Origin: Lachnospiraceae bacterium
GTDB taxonomy: Bacteria; Bacillota_A; Clostridia; Lachnospirales; Lachnospiraceae
Direction of reading: 5' to 3'
DNA: 21,643 nt
Assembly (NCBI GenBank): GCA_024684065.1
Contig: JAIKXO010000349.1
Location: forward strand, 1 to 21,643
Shown: in pieces, positions 8,264-15,934 of the stretch
Position numbering within the stretch: the stretch's first letter is position 1
How the letters are laid out: every line of letters begins with the position of its first letter
Made by a program: the position numbers and the translations under genes
The notes under the pieces: generated by a model
What the model saw: the letters and a program-made list of their open reading frames with translations, nothing else
What the model was told of the DNA's origin: nothing
The model's database searches: none

Positions 8264-9597
8264 CCCTGAAGCCTTATGTTACAGAGCTGCTGTCCTTTTT
8301 GGTCATCCTTCCCGCGGGACTATTGTGCTATCTTCCCATGAAGGATAAGCTGCGCTTTAAGCCCCAAAGAATATTGATCTATTTCCTTTTGCTCTTTCTG
8401 GTCTCTACCCCTCCGGCGGCATACATCGCCTGCCGGTTCGGTACCAGAGCCGGCATCCTGCTCTTTGCGATGCATCTGGTATACTTCTTTTTCTATCAGT
8501 GGAGCGTGGATGCGCATATCAGCAAGTCGCTCGCGGTATTCTGCGCCGTAACTTCGCTGATGTCCATCCTCTCCAATTTTGCCTTCTGCTTTGACGCATC
8601 AAGGCATCCCGAACTCGGCGCGGATTCCTTTACCGCGGATTACGCGCTGCTCCATCTGGGGCTCGGCATCCTTGCGGCATGCTTTTTATCCTTTCATTGG
8701 TACAGGTACGGGAGCAGCCTTATCAACCGGCTCAACATTCCTAAGACATGGTACGCCACCCTCCCGTTCTTTGTTGTGATCTGCCTGATCAACTTCTTCC
8801 TCAGGCCGGAGAAATACGAGACCTATCATGTCAATCGTGTCTCCATCGCCGTGACACTGGTACTCATTTCGCTGCTTGTCATATGGCTTATCGTGCTCTT
8901 CATCTTCTACTATGTGGTAAACGGCATCCTGGAAGCTGCAAGGACGCAGGAAAAGAACCGCATCCTGGAAATGCAGGAAAGCCAGTACAATGCACTCCTC
9001 AAATACATGGATCAGACCTCCAAGGCCCGCCATGACTTCAGGCAGACGATACGCACCCTTAAGAATATGGCGGAAGAGGGCGATCTTGACTCCCTGAACG
9101 GATATCTGGATACCTACCTTGACAGCCTTCCTAAGAAAGATGTCATAAACTACTGCAGCAACAGCGCGGTGAACGCCCTGCTGAACTATTATTCCGCTTC
9201 CGCCCGCGCTGACGGCATTGATTTTACCCTTGATGTCGCCCTTCAGGAATCCCTTCCCATTTCCGACGTGGATCTCTGCGCCATGGTCGGGAACATACTT
9301 GAAAACGCCATCACCGCCTGCCGCAATATTGAGGACGGGGAACGATTCATACAGCTCACCCTGACGGTTAGGAACAACCGTTTCCTGTACATAATCGTGA
9401 CCAACAGCTTCGACGGCAGGGTAAAACTTCAGGGAGGGCATTACCGCTCCACCTGCAGGCAGGGCAGCGGTATCGGCCTTGCTTCCATCACTTCAACCGC
9501 CGAGCATTACGGCGGAACCGCGCAATTCTCCCACGAAGGAAGGGAGTTTTATACCAATGTGGTAATCCCCTTAGAGACTCCGGGCGAGATCGGATAA
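8260..9597 (+). CDS. GHKL-type sensor histidine kinase (AgrC-like)
   Basis: A 445-residue membrane kinase. Six to seven hydrophobic segments fill residues 8-220, followed by a linker helix, the phosphoacceptor His258 in ARHDFRQTIRTL, the N box NILENAITAC with Asn349, and the G box GSGIGLASI near 402-410. This is the HPK10-like layout of AgrC, whose ligands are usually secreted cyclic peptides. No AgrB or convincing AgrD is encoded nearby, so the signal is unknown. It is the last gene of the five-gene operon and the obvious partner of the LytTR regulator it overlaps. Confidence 0.92.
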   Translation: MTLKPYVTELLSFLVILPAGLLCYLPMKDKLRFKPQRILIYFLLLFLVSTPPAAYIACRFGTRAGILLFAMHLVYFFFYQWSVDAHISKSLAVFCAVTSLMSILSNFAFCFDASRHPELGADSFTADYALLHLGLGILAACFLSFHWYRYGSSLINRLNIPKTWYATLPFFVVICLINFFLRPEKYETYHVNRVSIAVTLVLISLLVIWLIVLFIFYYVVNGILEAARTQEKNRILEMQESQYNALLKYMDQTSKARHDFRQTIRTLKNMAEEGDLDSLNGYLDTYLDSLPKKDVINYCSNSAVNALLNYYSASARADGIDFTLDVALQESLPISDVDLCAMVGNILENAITACRNIEDGERFIQLTLTVRNNRFLYIIVTNSFDGRVKLQGGHYRSTCRQGSGIGLASITSTAEHYGGTAQFSHEGREFYTNVVIPLETPGEIG

Positions 9598-9672
9598 TGT
9601 TCTGTAGTTTCAATGCGGTTTCTGTATTTTCTGTTTTGTTCTAATTGTGGGAATCTGTTTGATATTCTGCAG

Positions 9673-9701
9673 CAGGGTAGTGAATAGCTGAAAATGCCCT
9701 G
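9673..9701 (+). terminator. Weak hairpin after the five-gene operon
   Basis: CAGGGT (9673-9678) can pair with GCCCTG (9696-9701) over 6 bp with one G-T pair and a 17-base loop, followed by a T-rich stretch. It is the only stem-loop seen in 9598-9758, a stretch otherwise without a credible gene. Weak as a terminator. Confidence 0.25.
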
Positions 9702-9758
9702 TTTATGCTTTGTTTGCGTGGTTACCGGAAATGTATCGCGAAGTTTGTCCTGCCTCCC

Positions 9759-11252
9759 ATGAACGCCATCATCGGTCTTACGGCCATTGCCGAGAAAAAT
9801 CCGGGAGATGAGGAGTCAACAAGAGAAAGTCTCCGGAAAATCAGTCTTGCCAGCAATCATCTGCTGACACTGATTCACGATATTCTGGATATATCCAAGG
9901 TGGAGAGCGGCAAACTGAAGCTGAGTCCCCTGACTTTTTCCATCGTGGAAACGGTGGAAAATCTTGTCAATATTTCGCAGCCGATGATTAAGGAAAAGAA
10001 TCTTGAATTCAGTTTCCATATCAACCGGATGGAAAAGGAATACCTGTATGCGGACCAGCTTCGGATCAACCAGATTTATATCAATATCCTTTCCAACGCC
10101 ATCAAGTACACGGAACCCGGAGGGCAGGTCAGTGTGGATCTGAGCGAGGAAACGAGTCCCGAACCGGGCTGCGTGCGGCTGATTTATGTTGTGGCGGATA
10201 CGGGCATCGGCATGAGTAAGGAATTCATTGCGAATATGTATCAGCCTTTTTCACGGCAGATCGACAGCCGTGTCAACAGTATTCAGGGAACCGGACTGGG
10301 GCTTGCCATTACAAAGCGGATGGTCGAGCTGATGGGCGGAACGATTGACTGCGTAAGCGAACAGGGCAGGGGGACAACCTTTACCGTTGTGCTGGATATT
10401 CCTGCAGCCGACAGGCAGCGGGAGGATATGAAGCTTGATCCCGTAGACGTCCTGATCGTGGATGACGATGAAATCATGCTGCAGACGGCTGCCTCCACCC
10501 TTGAGTCTCTCGGAGCCGCGGCGGAGCAGGCAAAAAACGGGACGGAAGCCATCGATATGATCAAACAGAGGCATCTTTCCGGGCGGGATTACGATGTTGC
10601 CATAGTTGACTGGAAAATGCCGGAAATGGATGGCATTGAGACCATCAGCCGAATCCGCTCGGAGACAGACACCGATATACCGATTTTACTGATTTCCGCA
10701 TATGACTGGTCGGACATTGAGGATAAAGCAAAAGAGGCAGGTGCGGACGGCTTCGTCAGCAAACCGCTCTTCCGCTCCACTCTTTACTATAAAATCAATG
10801 ATCTGATCGGAAAAGAGGCCGGATCTCCGGAGCAGGAGGACGATTATTCCGATTTGCAGGGCCTGCACATCCTTGTAGCCGAGGATAATGATATCAACTG
10901 GGAGATCATTTCCGCCATACTTGCCTCCTTCGGAATCACTTCCGGCCGTGCGGAAAACGGACGGGTCTGCGTGGATATGATGCGCGAGGCGGAGGAAGGC
11001 AGTTATGAGCTGATTTTCATGGATGTACAGATGCCGGAAATGAACGGTCTGGACGCAACCAGGGCGATCCGGAAGCTGGAAAATCCCTGGGCAGCCTCGA
11101 TTCCCATTGTGGCCATGACGGCGGACGCATTCTCCGAAAACGTTACGGAATGCCTGAATGCGGGAATGAACGGACATATTGCAAAACCCATCGATATCAA
11201 ATTAGTCATCAGGGAGATTCGAAGAATTCGCGAAGAAAGGAGACAATCATGA
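9759..11252 (+). pseudogene. Hybrid histidine kinase, N-terminally truncated at the phosphoacceptor
   Basis: Homology begins abruptly at PMNAIIGLT; the intact family has SHDIRT just before this, so the sensor region and the phosphoacceptor His are lost. An open frame reaches back to an ATG at 9705, but those residues do not look like a kinase and neither that ATG nor the one at 9759 has a ribosome site. What remains is complete (residue numbers counted from 9705): dimerisation helix remnant, HATPase_c at about 110-225 (NILSNAIKY, GTGLGLAITK), receiver 1 at about 246-365 (VDD, VDW, SKP) and receiver 2 at about 386-505 (AEDN, MDVQMPEMNG, AKP). No Hpt domain. The stop overlaps the lipoprotein start by ATGA. 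It cannot act as a normal kinase unless the receivers are used by another kinase. Confidence 0.8.
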
Positions 11253-12547
11253 AAAAGACAATGTGTATGATTCTGACGGTACTGATGGTTTCGGGGCTGA
11301 TGGCATGCAGCCGGGTGAAGCTGGAAGAGGTCCCTGAGGAAGGCTTTAAGCCCTCTCTTGATACCGCCGTAAGCTGCCATATCAACGTGGCCGGCGGTTA
11401 CGACAACTTCGAGGCGCTGGAGGCGGAATTTGACCGCTTCAATGAATATTATCCCAATGTGGAAATGATGTTCACGAAGATCGATGACTATAACAACATG
11501 ATCGGTACGGTACTGAACGGAAACGACGCCCCCGATATCTATGTCAATTATTCCTGGATGTACGGCCGGGATCAATATCAGTCTTCCATAGATCATGCAG
11601 AGGATCTGGCAGATCCTGCCCTCGGACTCGATCTGGACTGCATCCGCGGCAATATCATTCTGAATACGAACGACGGAAAGCTTCCGATGATCCCGGTTTT
11701 CTCAAACACCTACGGCATGTTCGTAAACAACAGCCTTTTTGAGAAAGAAGGCCTCAGTGTACCCGCTACTTATCGGGAACTGGCGGAAGTGTGTGATGAG
11801 TTTCGCAAAAAAGGCTATAAAAGTCCGGTGATGGGATTCTCCAAAGAGGAGACAACATCGCTTTATACTTTGGCGGCCTATCCTTTCTTCTGTGAAACCG
11901 TGGCGCATGATCCGGAGGCTGTAAAAAAACTCAATGACCTTGATCCCTCGGCCGGGGAGTATATGCGGCCCGCTCTTGAGAAGATCGTGCAATTCCTGGA
12001 TGACGGCTGTGCGGATCCGGATGTCTGTGCAGAAGAGATCGAAAACAACTATGACGCCGTGATTCTCCGCTTTTTTGAAGGCGACGTACCCATGATGACC
12101 GGCTCCGGCGATACCGTTTCCGGAACGGAGAAACCCGAGAGCCGCTCTGAAGCATTTATCGCCGCCCCTTTTACATACTCTTTTGTCCCGATTCCCCTGT
12201 CGGATGACGGCGTCAATTTCCTTGACATGCCGAATCTGCAGTTCTCTGTCAACAAAGACAGCCGGAATCTGGACATGGCCAATGAGTTTATGCGGTTCCT
12301 GATTACATCGGAGGAACTGAACGCGATGGCGCAGAAGAAGGGGCTTATGTCGCCGACGAAAGACCTGTCTTTTAACAGCATGTATGCCGCGTTCGGGGCT
12401 GTTCCGGAATCCCGGATTCTGTCTCCGGAGGAATTCGGTTTGACGGATGATGCGGTCATCCAGTTCAGGCACGCTGTTTACGGGGTCGGAACCGGCGCGA
12501 TAACGGTAGATGAGGCAGTTGCCGGCTATGGCACTTTTACCCAATAG
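11249..12547 (+). CDS. ABC-type extracellular solute-binding lipoprotein (family 1)
   Basis: A 432-residue lipoprotein starting at ATG 11249 (AAAGGAGA upstream); the frame is open further upstream, but that part lies inside the kinase gene. Lipobox LMAC puts the lipidated Cys at position 20. The mature part has family-1 features: INVAGGYDNFEALEAEFDRFNEYYPNVEM, then DAPDIYVNYSWM, and a central GMFVNNSLFEKEGLSVPATYREL typical of sugar-binding proteins. No permease genes are nearby. Paired with the hybrid kinase by an ATGA overlap, it was probably a ligand-presenting partner for that kinase rather than a transporter component. With the kinase cut off, it is likely an orphan. Confidence 0.88.
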   Translation: MKKTMCMILTVLMVSGLMACSRVKLEEVPEEGFKPSLDTAVSCHINVAGGYDNFEALEAEFDRFNEYYPNVEMMFTKIDDYNNMIGTVLNGNDAPDIYVNYSWMYGRDQYQSSIDHAEDLADPALGLDLDCIRGNIILNTNDGKLPMIPVFSNTYGMFVNNSLFEKEGLSVPATYRELAEVCDEFRKKGYKSPVMGFSKEETTSLYTLAAYPFFCETVAHDPEAVKKLNDLDPSAGEYMRPALEKIVQFLDDGCADPDVCAEEIENNYDAVILRFFEGDVPMMTGSGDTVSGTEKPESRSEAFIAAPFTYSFVPIPLSDDGVNFLDMPNLQFSVNKDSRNLDMANEFMRFLITSEELNAMAQKKGLMSPTKDLSFNSMYAAFGAVPESRILSPEEFGLTDDAVIQFRHAVYGVGTGAITVDEAVAGYGTFTQ

Positions 12548-12594
12548 AGGAGGAACGGCAGATCCGTGAGGATATTCCTGAATCGGAAAACAGT

Positions 12595-12629
12595 TATCGT
12601 AAACGAAATAAATAATTTCGTTTACGATA
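12595..12629. repeat. Perfect 15-bp inverted repeat
   Basis: Arms tatcgtaaacgaaat (12595-12609) and atttcgtttacgata (12615-12629) match perfectly around a 5-base loop. There is no T tract, so it is not a normal terminator. Placed directly next to a second palindrome, it looks like part of a small MITE-like unit. Confidence 0.75.
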
Positions 12630-12638
12630 TCGTCGCTC

Positions 12639-12687
12639 GGAGAATATTTGCGGATTTGAGCAAGCTCAATCCGCAAATACTTTCCTC
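12639..12687. repeat. Second long hairpin, 16-bp core stem with one bulge
   Basis: tatttgcggatttgagc (12645-12661) pairs with gctcaatccgcaaata (12664-12679) with one bulged T; weaker pairing extends the stem to about 12640 and 12685. It follows the first palindrome by only about 10 bases. Transcribed, the two would form a two-hairpin RNA in the 12548-12763 gap. Confidence 0.7.
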
Positions 12688-12763
12688 GCTTACTATATAT
12701 TCAGAGAGATAAGTACGATCCTATTACAAAAAAATAAAAATGCTGACAGGGAGGAACGTAAAA

Positions 12764-14032
12764 ATGAAAGATCCGAAACTGAATGTAACCCGTGGGAATG
12801 CTTTATTGCTGTATGCAATAAGTAAAGCAAGTTATACGATTCGATTTATACTTCGGCTGGACCGTAAGATAGATCCGTCGTTATTGCGAAAGGCACTTGA
12901 TCAGACGGCACGCAGATATCCGTACTTTTGCGTGACGCTAAAAAAGAATGATAAGGAATTCTATTACGAAGAGAATCCGAAACCGGTTGCGCTTCTTCAT
13001 ACAGGCGAACGGATCACGCTCGGAACAGAAGAAACAAATGGTCATATCTGGGCGGTCTGCTACGATGAAGACAAGCTGTTTTTGGATTTCTACCATGGCA
13101 GGGCAGACGGAGCCGGAGTTTATCCTGTGCTCGCCACACTTCTCTATTACTATTTCGAGGAGCAGTATGGACTGAAGGACAGTTCGGGAATCCGGACATT
13201 GGATGAAGGGATCACGGAAAAAGAGCTTCATGATCCTGTAGAGGATCTTCCGGTTATCGATTTAAGCGCCGTAAAAATCCCTCCGCTGCCTAAGGCGTTA
13301 AACCTGATGGAGACATCCGGGATTAAAAGAGCTGAAGGAAAAGGAAGAGTATTTAAGCTGATGATTCCGGAGGAGTCTTTTCTTCCGTTTACAAAAGCAA
13401 ATGACGCAAGTCCCGGTATCATGCTCTGTGCCCTTATGACAAGAGCCATTGAACGGGTTCACCCCGAACATGCGGATCCGCTTATCTGTTCATATGTTGT
13501 TAATGGCCGGCCAATGCTTCACGCAGAAGAATCGTTCCATAATTGCACGAACAGGGTATTGCTTCACTATGATGAGAAAATCAGAAATATGCCTCTGGAC
13601 AGGCAGTGCACTTCCTTCCGTGGAAAAACGATTTTACAGGCGGACGAGGAGGCGGTCCGGCAGAGGATGACCGTTTCCGGATCGTTGGCACAGCGTGTAT
13701 TGGATGCGCCGGATATTACTTCAAAGGTGGAGATGGCGGCTAAGATAATTCATAGCAGTTTTTCAGCTTCATCGTTCGTGGTAAGTTATGTGGGTAAATG
13801 GAAGCAGGGTCAGCTTGGGGAGCATATCAAAGAATTCTGGACAGAAACACCGTCAGGACTGTTTCCGGTAATAGAGATCGGTGCCGTTGGCGGTAAGATT
13901 TTTGTTTCTCTGCTTCAGAGTTTTGAGGAGACACTGTACTATCAGGCTCTTGTTGAGGAACTGCAGGCGAATGGAATTGACTTTGTGCAGTGTGGTGATG
14001 AGCCCATAAGTGTGGCTGATATTGTTGTGTGA
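12764..14032 (+). CDS. Condensation-domain-like / alcohol acetyltransferase-fold protein
   Basis: A 422-residue protein. ATG 12764 is chosen over the in-frame ATG 12740 because AGGGAGG lies 9 bases before it. The motif HGRADG (111-116) matches HxxxDG of CoA-dependent acyltransferases and NRPS condensation domains. The N-terminal half fits the fold: LDRKIDPSLLRKALDQTARRYPYF resembles the usual start of these enzymes. The second half (SFVVSYVGKW, FPVIEIGAVGGKIFVSLLQSFEE) is like the floor loop and DFGWG-side of the family. No carrier protein or adenylation domain is nearby, so a stand-alone acyl- or acetyltransferase on a small alcohol, lipid or peptide is more likely than NRPS work. Substrate unknown. 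Confidence 0.7.
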   Translation: MKDPKLNVTRGNALLLYAISKASYTIRFILRLDRKIDPSLLRKALDQTARRYPYFCVTLKKNDKEFYYEENPKPVALLHTGERITLGTEETNGHIWAVCYDEDKLFLDFYHGRADGAGVYPVLATLLYYYFEEQYGLKDSSGIRTLDEGITEKELHDPVEDLPVIDLSAVKIPPLPKALNLMETSGIKRAEGKGRVFKLMIPEESFLPFTKANDASPGIMLCALMTRAIERVHPEHADPLICSYVVNGRPMLHAEESFHNCTNRVLLHYDEKIRNMPLDRQCTSFRGKTILQADEEAVRQRMTVSGSLAQRVLDAPDITSKVEMAAKIIHSSFSASSFVVSYVGKWKQGQLGEHIKEFWTETPSGLFPVIEIGAVGGKIFVSLLQSFEETLYYQALVEELQANGIDFVQCGDEPISVADIVV

Positions 14033-14049
14033 ACTACAGGACGGGGGGC

Positions 14050-14093
14050 GGGCTTTTCGGGATCATCGCCTGCGGACGGCGCCCGGAAAGCCC
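14050..14093. terminator. Bidirectional hairpin between convergent genes
   Basis: gggcttttcggg (14050-14061) pairs with cccggaaagccc (14082-14093) over 12 bp with one G-T pair; the loop holds a second short stem CGCC / GGCG. It sits between the stop at 14032 and the convergent stop at 14119. No long T tract on either strand, so its efficiency is doubtful. Confidence 0.45.
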
Positions 14094-14118
14094 ACGCTGA
14101 TTATCAGCCACAATCCAA

Positions 14119-15504
14119 TTACCATTCGTCAATAATGGTCATCAGTGTATCGTAATCTTCAGGTTCGGAATACGCATCAACAATATCCAGCAGAGTTTCA
14201 AAGCTGTCCTCCGGAGGATCGCTGTACTGGTTTCCGCGGCTGTGATATGCGCCTGTCTTGCCCTTCTTCGGAACCACGATCTCCTTATGGAAAGTTACGA
14301 ATATATTTCTTTTTCCGTTCCAGAACCACTTGTCTCCGTCTGAATCAAGCCAGTAGTAACCTCCTTCTTCCTGGGCTATGGCCGTTCCCGGCTGGGAAGG
14401 TACCGGCTTCGGAGAGGTACTCCAGTCACTTCCGAGATTACAGCTGTTCATAATGTTGTCGCAGATCTTGCAGTAATCCTCCAGACGGTCCTCATATGAA
14501 AGAGTTGTTATGGTCAGACAATATCCCGTCGGTCCGTAATATCTGACCTCCATGCGTCCGCGGATCGGTTCTTCCGAATCGATCGTAAACATCTTTCCAT
14601 CAAGCAGCATATATCCCGTGATGCTCAGATAATCTCCGTGATCGACAAAATCCGTACCCAGAGATTTTAAAAGCCATTTACCGTACAGTTTCTCAAAACA
14701 ATGGTTGAGCAGTATCCTCATACCCTCTTTCGATACTTCAAATCCCTGTCCGAGGAATTTGTCGTAATCTGCCGTCATAGGCATAAACTTGAGAAGGATA
14801 TCACTGTACATATCTCTCGTGTAGTTTCCGACTATCGGCTTGAACGTCAACGAATTGGGCAGATCGGTTCTTGCCTCCACAGACATCTGCTCCGGATAAT
14901 TTACGGTGATATTTGCAAAATCACCCGGGAAGTTTGCGGTCTGGTTCAGAGGATATTCCGGTGAAGGAAGCAGAACCACCTGATCCACCTTATTCAGGTA
15001 TTTTCCATCGTTGTTCATCAGACCTTCATCTGTCCATTTCAGCTTACCGGTCACACTTCCGTCAGCCTTGTTCATAAGATTCATATAGCCGTCTTCCGGG
15101 TCATCCTCTATCGTGCCGGCGTACTCTTCCTTGCCCGAGAACAGGGTAAACACCCAGTTTCCGTCAGCATCAAATGTCAGATAGAACAATCCGTCATCAA
15201 ACTTCCAGCTTCCCTCCATATCGGCATACCGGCCGGATTCCGCTTCTGCAGATTCTGCTGTTTCTGACGCTTCCTCTGCGTCTTCCCCGGTCTTTTCTGC
15301 ATCCTTGTCGATATCCCTGGCTGTTGTTTCTGCCGGTTCTGCTGTTTCGGCGGCTGCAGGCTCCGTCACTTCTTTGTCATTACCGCATGCGGCTGTCAAC
15401 AGGCTCATCAATATCGTGAGCATTATAACCGCCGGGGTACTGATACGATTTTTTTGTTTTTCTTCATAATTAGTAATCCTCTTCTTATCTTTTTGCCGAA
15501 TCAT
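14119..15504 (-). CDS. Acidic-linker lipoprotein of unknown function
   Basis: A 461-residue frame from ATG 15504. A hydrophobic stretch AVIMLTILMSLLTA leads to Cys40 in TAACGN, a lipoprotein-type site. Residues 43-92 are an Ala/Glu/Thr-rich linker. Then comes a lipocalin-like or DUF-type beta section (GSWKFDDGLFYLTFDADGNW), a central domain (about 190-350) with no family I recognise, and an acidic tail. The 5' end is odd: the ATG at 15504 has no ribosome site, whereas ATG 15467, in another frame, has AAGAGGA 9 bases before it and reads MKKNKK; one extra A in the 7-A tract at 15449-15455 would join that start to the signal peptide. Surface-exposed; role unknown. Confidence 0.75.
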   Translation of the reverse strand: MIRQKDKKRITNYEEKQKNRISTPAVIMLTILMSLLTAACGNDKEVTEPAAAETAEPAETTARDIDKDAEKTGEDAEEASETAESAEAESGRYADMEGSWKFDDGLFYLTFDADGNWVFTLFSGKEEYAGTIEDDPEDGYMNLMNKADGSVTGKLKWTDEGLMNNDGKYLNKVDQVVLLPSPEYPLNQTANFPGDFANITVNYPEQMSVEARTDLPNSLTFKPIVGNYTRDMYSDILLKFMPMTADYDKFLGQGFEVSKEGMRILLNHCFEKLYGKWLLKSLGTDFVDHGDYLSITGYMLLDGKMFTIDSEEPIRGRMEVRYYGPTGYCLTITTLSYEDRLEDYCKICDNIMNSCNLGSDWSTSPKPVPSQPGTAIAQEEGGYYWLDSDGDKWFWNGKRNIFVTFHKEIVVPKKGKTGAYHSRGNQYSDPPEDSFETLLDIVDAYSEPEDYDTLMTIIDEW

Positions 15505-15521
15505 TTGTACTCTTAAAATGA

Positions 15522-15550
15522 ATTATACACCAAACTTCCGGAAAACCCAA
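15522..15550 (-). promoter_or_regulatory. Possible promoter of the acidic-linker lipoprotein
   Basis: Minus strand: TATAAT (15527-15522) is a perfect -10; TTGGGT (15550-15545) is a poor -35 at 17 bases. Transcription would start about 11 bases before the ATG at 15504 but about 48 before the ATG at 15467, which fits the latter start better. Confidence 0.45.
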
Positions 15551-15613
15551 AGAAAGTCAAAATATCGACAGACAGGTATTTCGGATAAAATACAAACAAA
15601 TGTTCGGTGAACG

Positions 15614-15641
15614 TTGAAAAAAGCCCGGGGAATGGTATACT
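15614..15641 (+). promoter_or_regulatory. Rightward promoter upstream of the sigma-2/WYL gene
   Basis: TTGAAA (15614-15619), 16-base spacer, TATACT (15636-15641) with the extended TGG just before it. Good match to a vegetative promoter. It leaves a leader of nearly 290 bases before the gene at 15935. Confidence 0.6.
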
Positions 15642-15695
15642 ACTCATAGTGTGCCATTTTCTGTTTTCAGGGTTTATAAGGGAAATATGTAAGAA

Positions 15696-15897
15696 ATGGA
15701 TCTTGTAGAAACAAATCCGTTATTGGATAACAGAAATGCCACGGGAATTCTTGCGAGTGAGCTTATTACAGCCTGCCTGGGAAGCACGGATTATTTATTG
15801 CTTGGGATATAACAAATTTATCTTTTCCGAAAGCGATGATCTTATATATGCAGCAGAACAGGAGAATGAAGCGATTGCCAAAAGGGCTGAGACATAG
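15696..15897 (+). other. Long leader with two overlapping tiny ORFs
   Basis: Two short frames overlap here: 15696-15812 (38 codons, starting MDLVETNPLLDN) and 15736-15897 (53 codons, ending SESDDLIYAAEQENEAIAKRAET). Neither ATG has a clear ribosome site. Removing one G at GGG 15804-15806 would join the first start to the second end. Either the remains of a small gene, a regulatory leader, or chance. Nothing else is seen in the 15505-15934 gap apart from the promoters. Confidence 0.3.
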
Positions 15898-15934
15898 GAT
15901 ACCCGGCTGATTATGATTCGGAAGGAGGACACAT

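Larger units (their letters stand above)
12566..12712 (+). pseudogene. GTG-start gene remnant running into palindromes
   Basis: GAGGAGG lies just after the lipoprotein stop, 12 or more bases before GTG at 12566. The reading VRIFLNRKTVIV looks like the start of a membrane protein (basic, then hydrophobic), as would be expected for the next gene of the old operon. From about residue 11 the frame enters the 15-bp palindrome and a second hairpin and stops after 48 codons. It may be a gene start interrupted by a repeat element, or a chance frame. Confidence 0.35.

Noticed and set aside
8686..9441. Minus-strand ORF of 251 codons opposite the GHKL kinase
   Set aside because: Antisense shadow of a gene with clear kinase motifs; no start signal and no recognisable domain.
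7517..9597. A complete agr quorum-sensing locus
   Set aside because: Only AgrA-like and AgrC-like genes are present; no AgrB protease and no convincing AgrD.
9613..9687. A 24-codon ORF (MRFLYFLFCSNCGNLFDILQ...) behind the AgrC-like kinase, a possible signal peptide precursor
   Set aside because: It has Cys and aromatic residues but no ribosome site, no typical acidic C-terminal part of AgrD, and no AgrB gene in the window.
11702..12676. Long minus-strand ORF of 324 codons opposite the solute-binding gene
   Set aside because: No ribosome site, low-complexity basic composition, and it mirrors a well-supported lipoprotein gene on the plus strand.
12764..14032. An NRPS biosynthetic cluster
   Set aside because: Only one condensation-fold protein is seen, with no adenylation, carrier or thioesterase domain near it.
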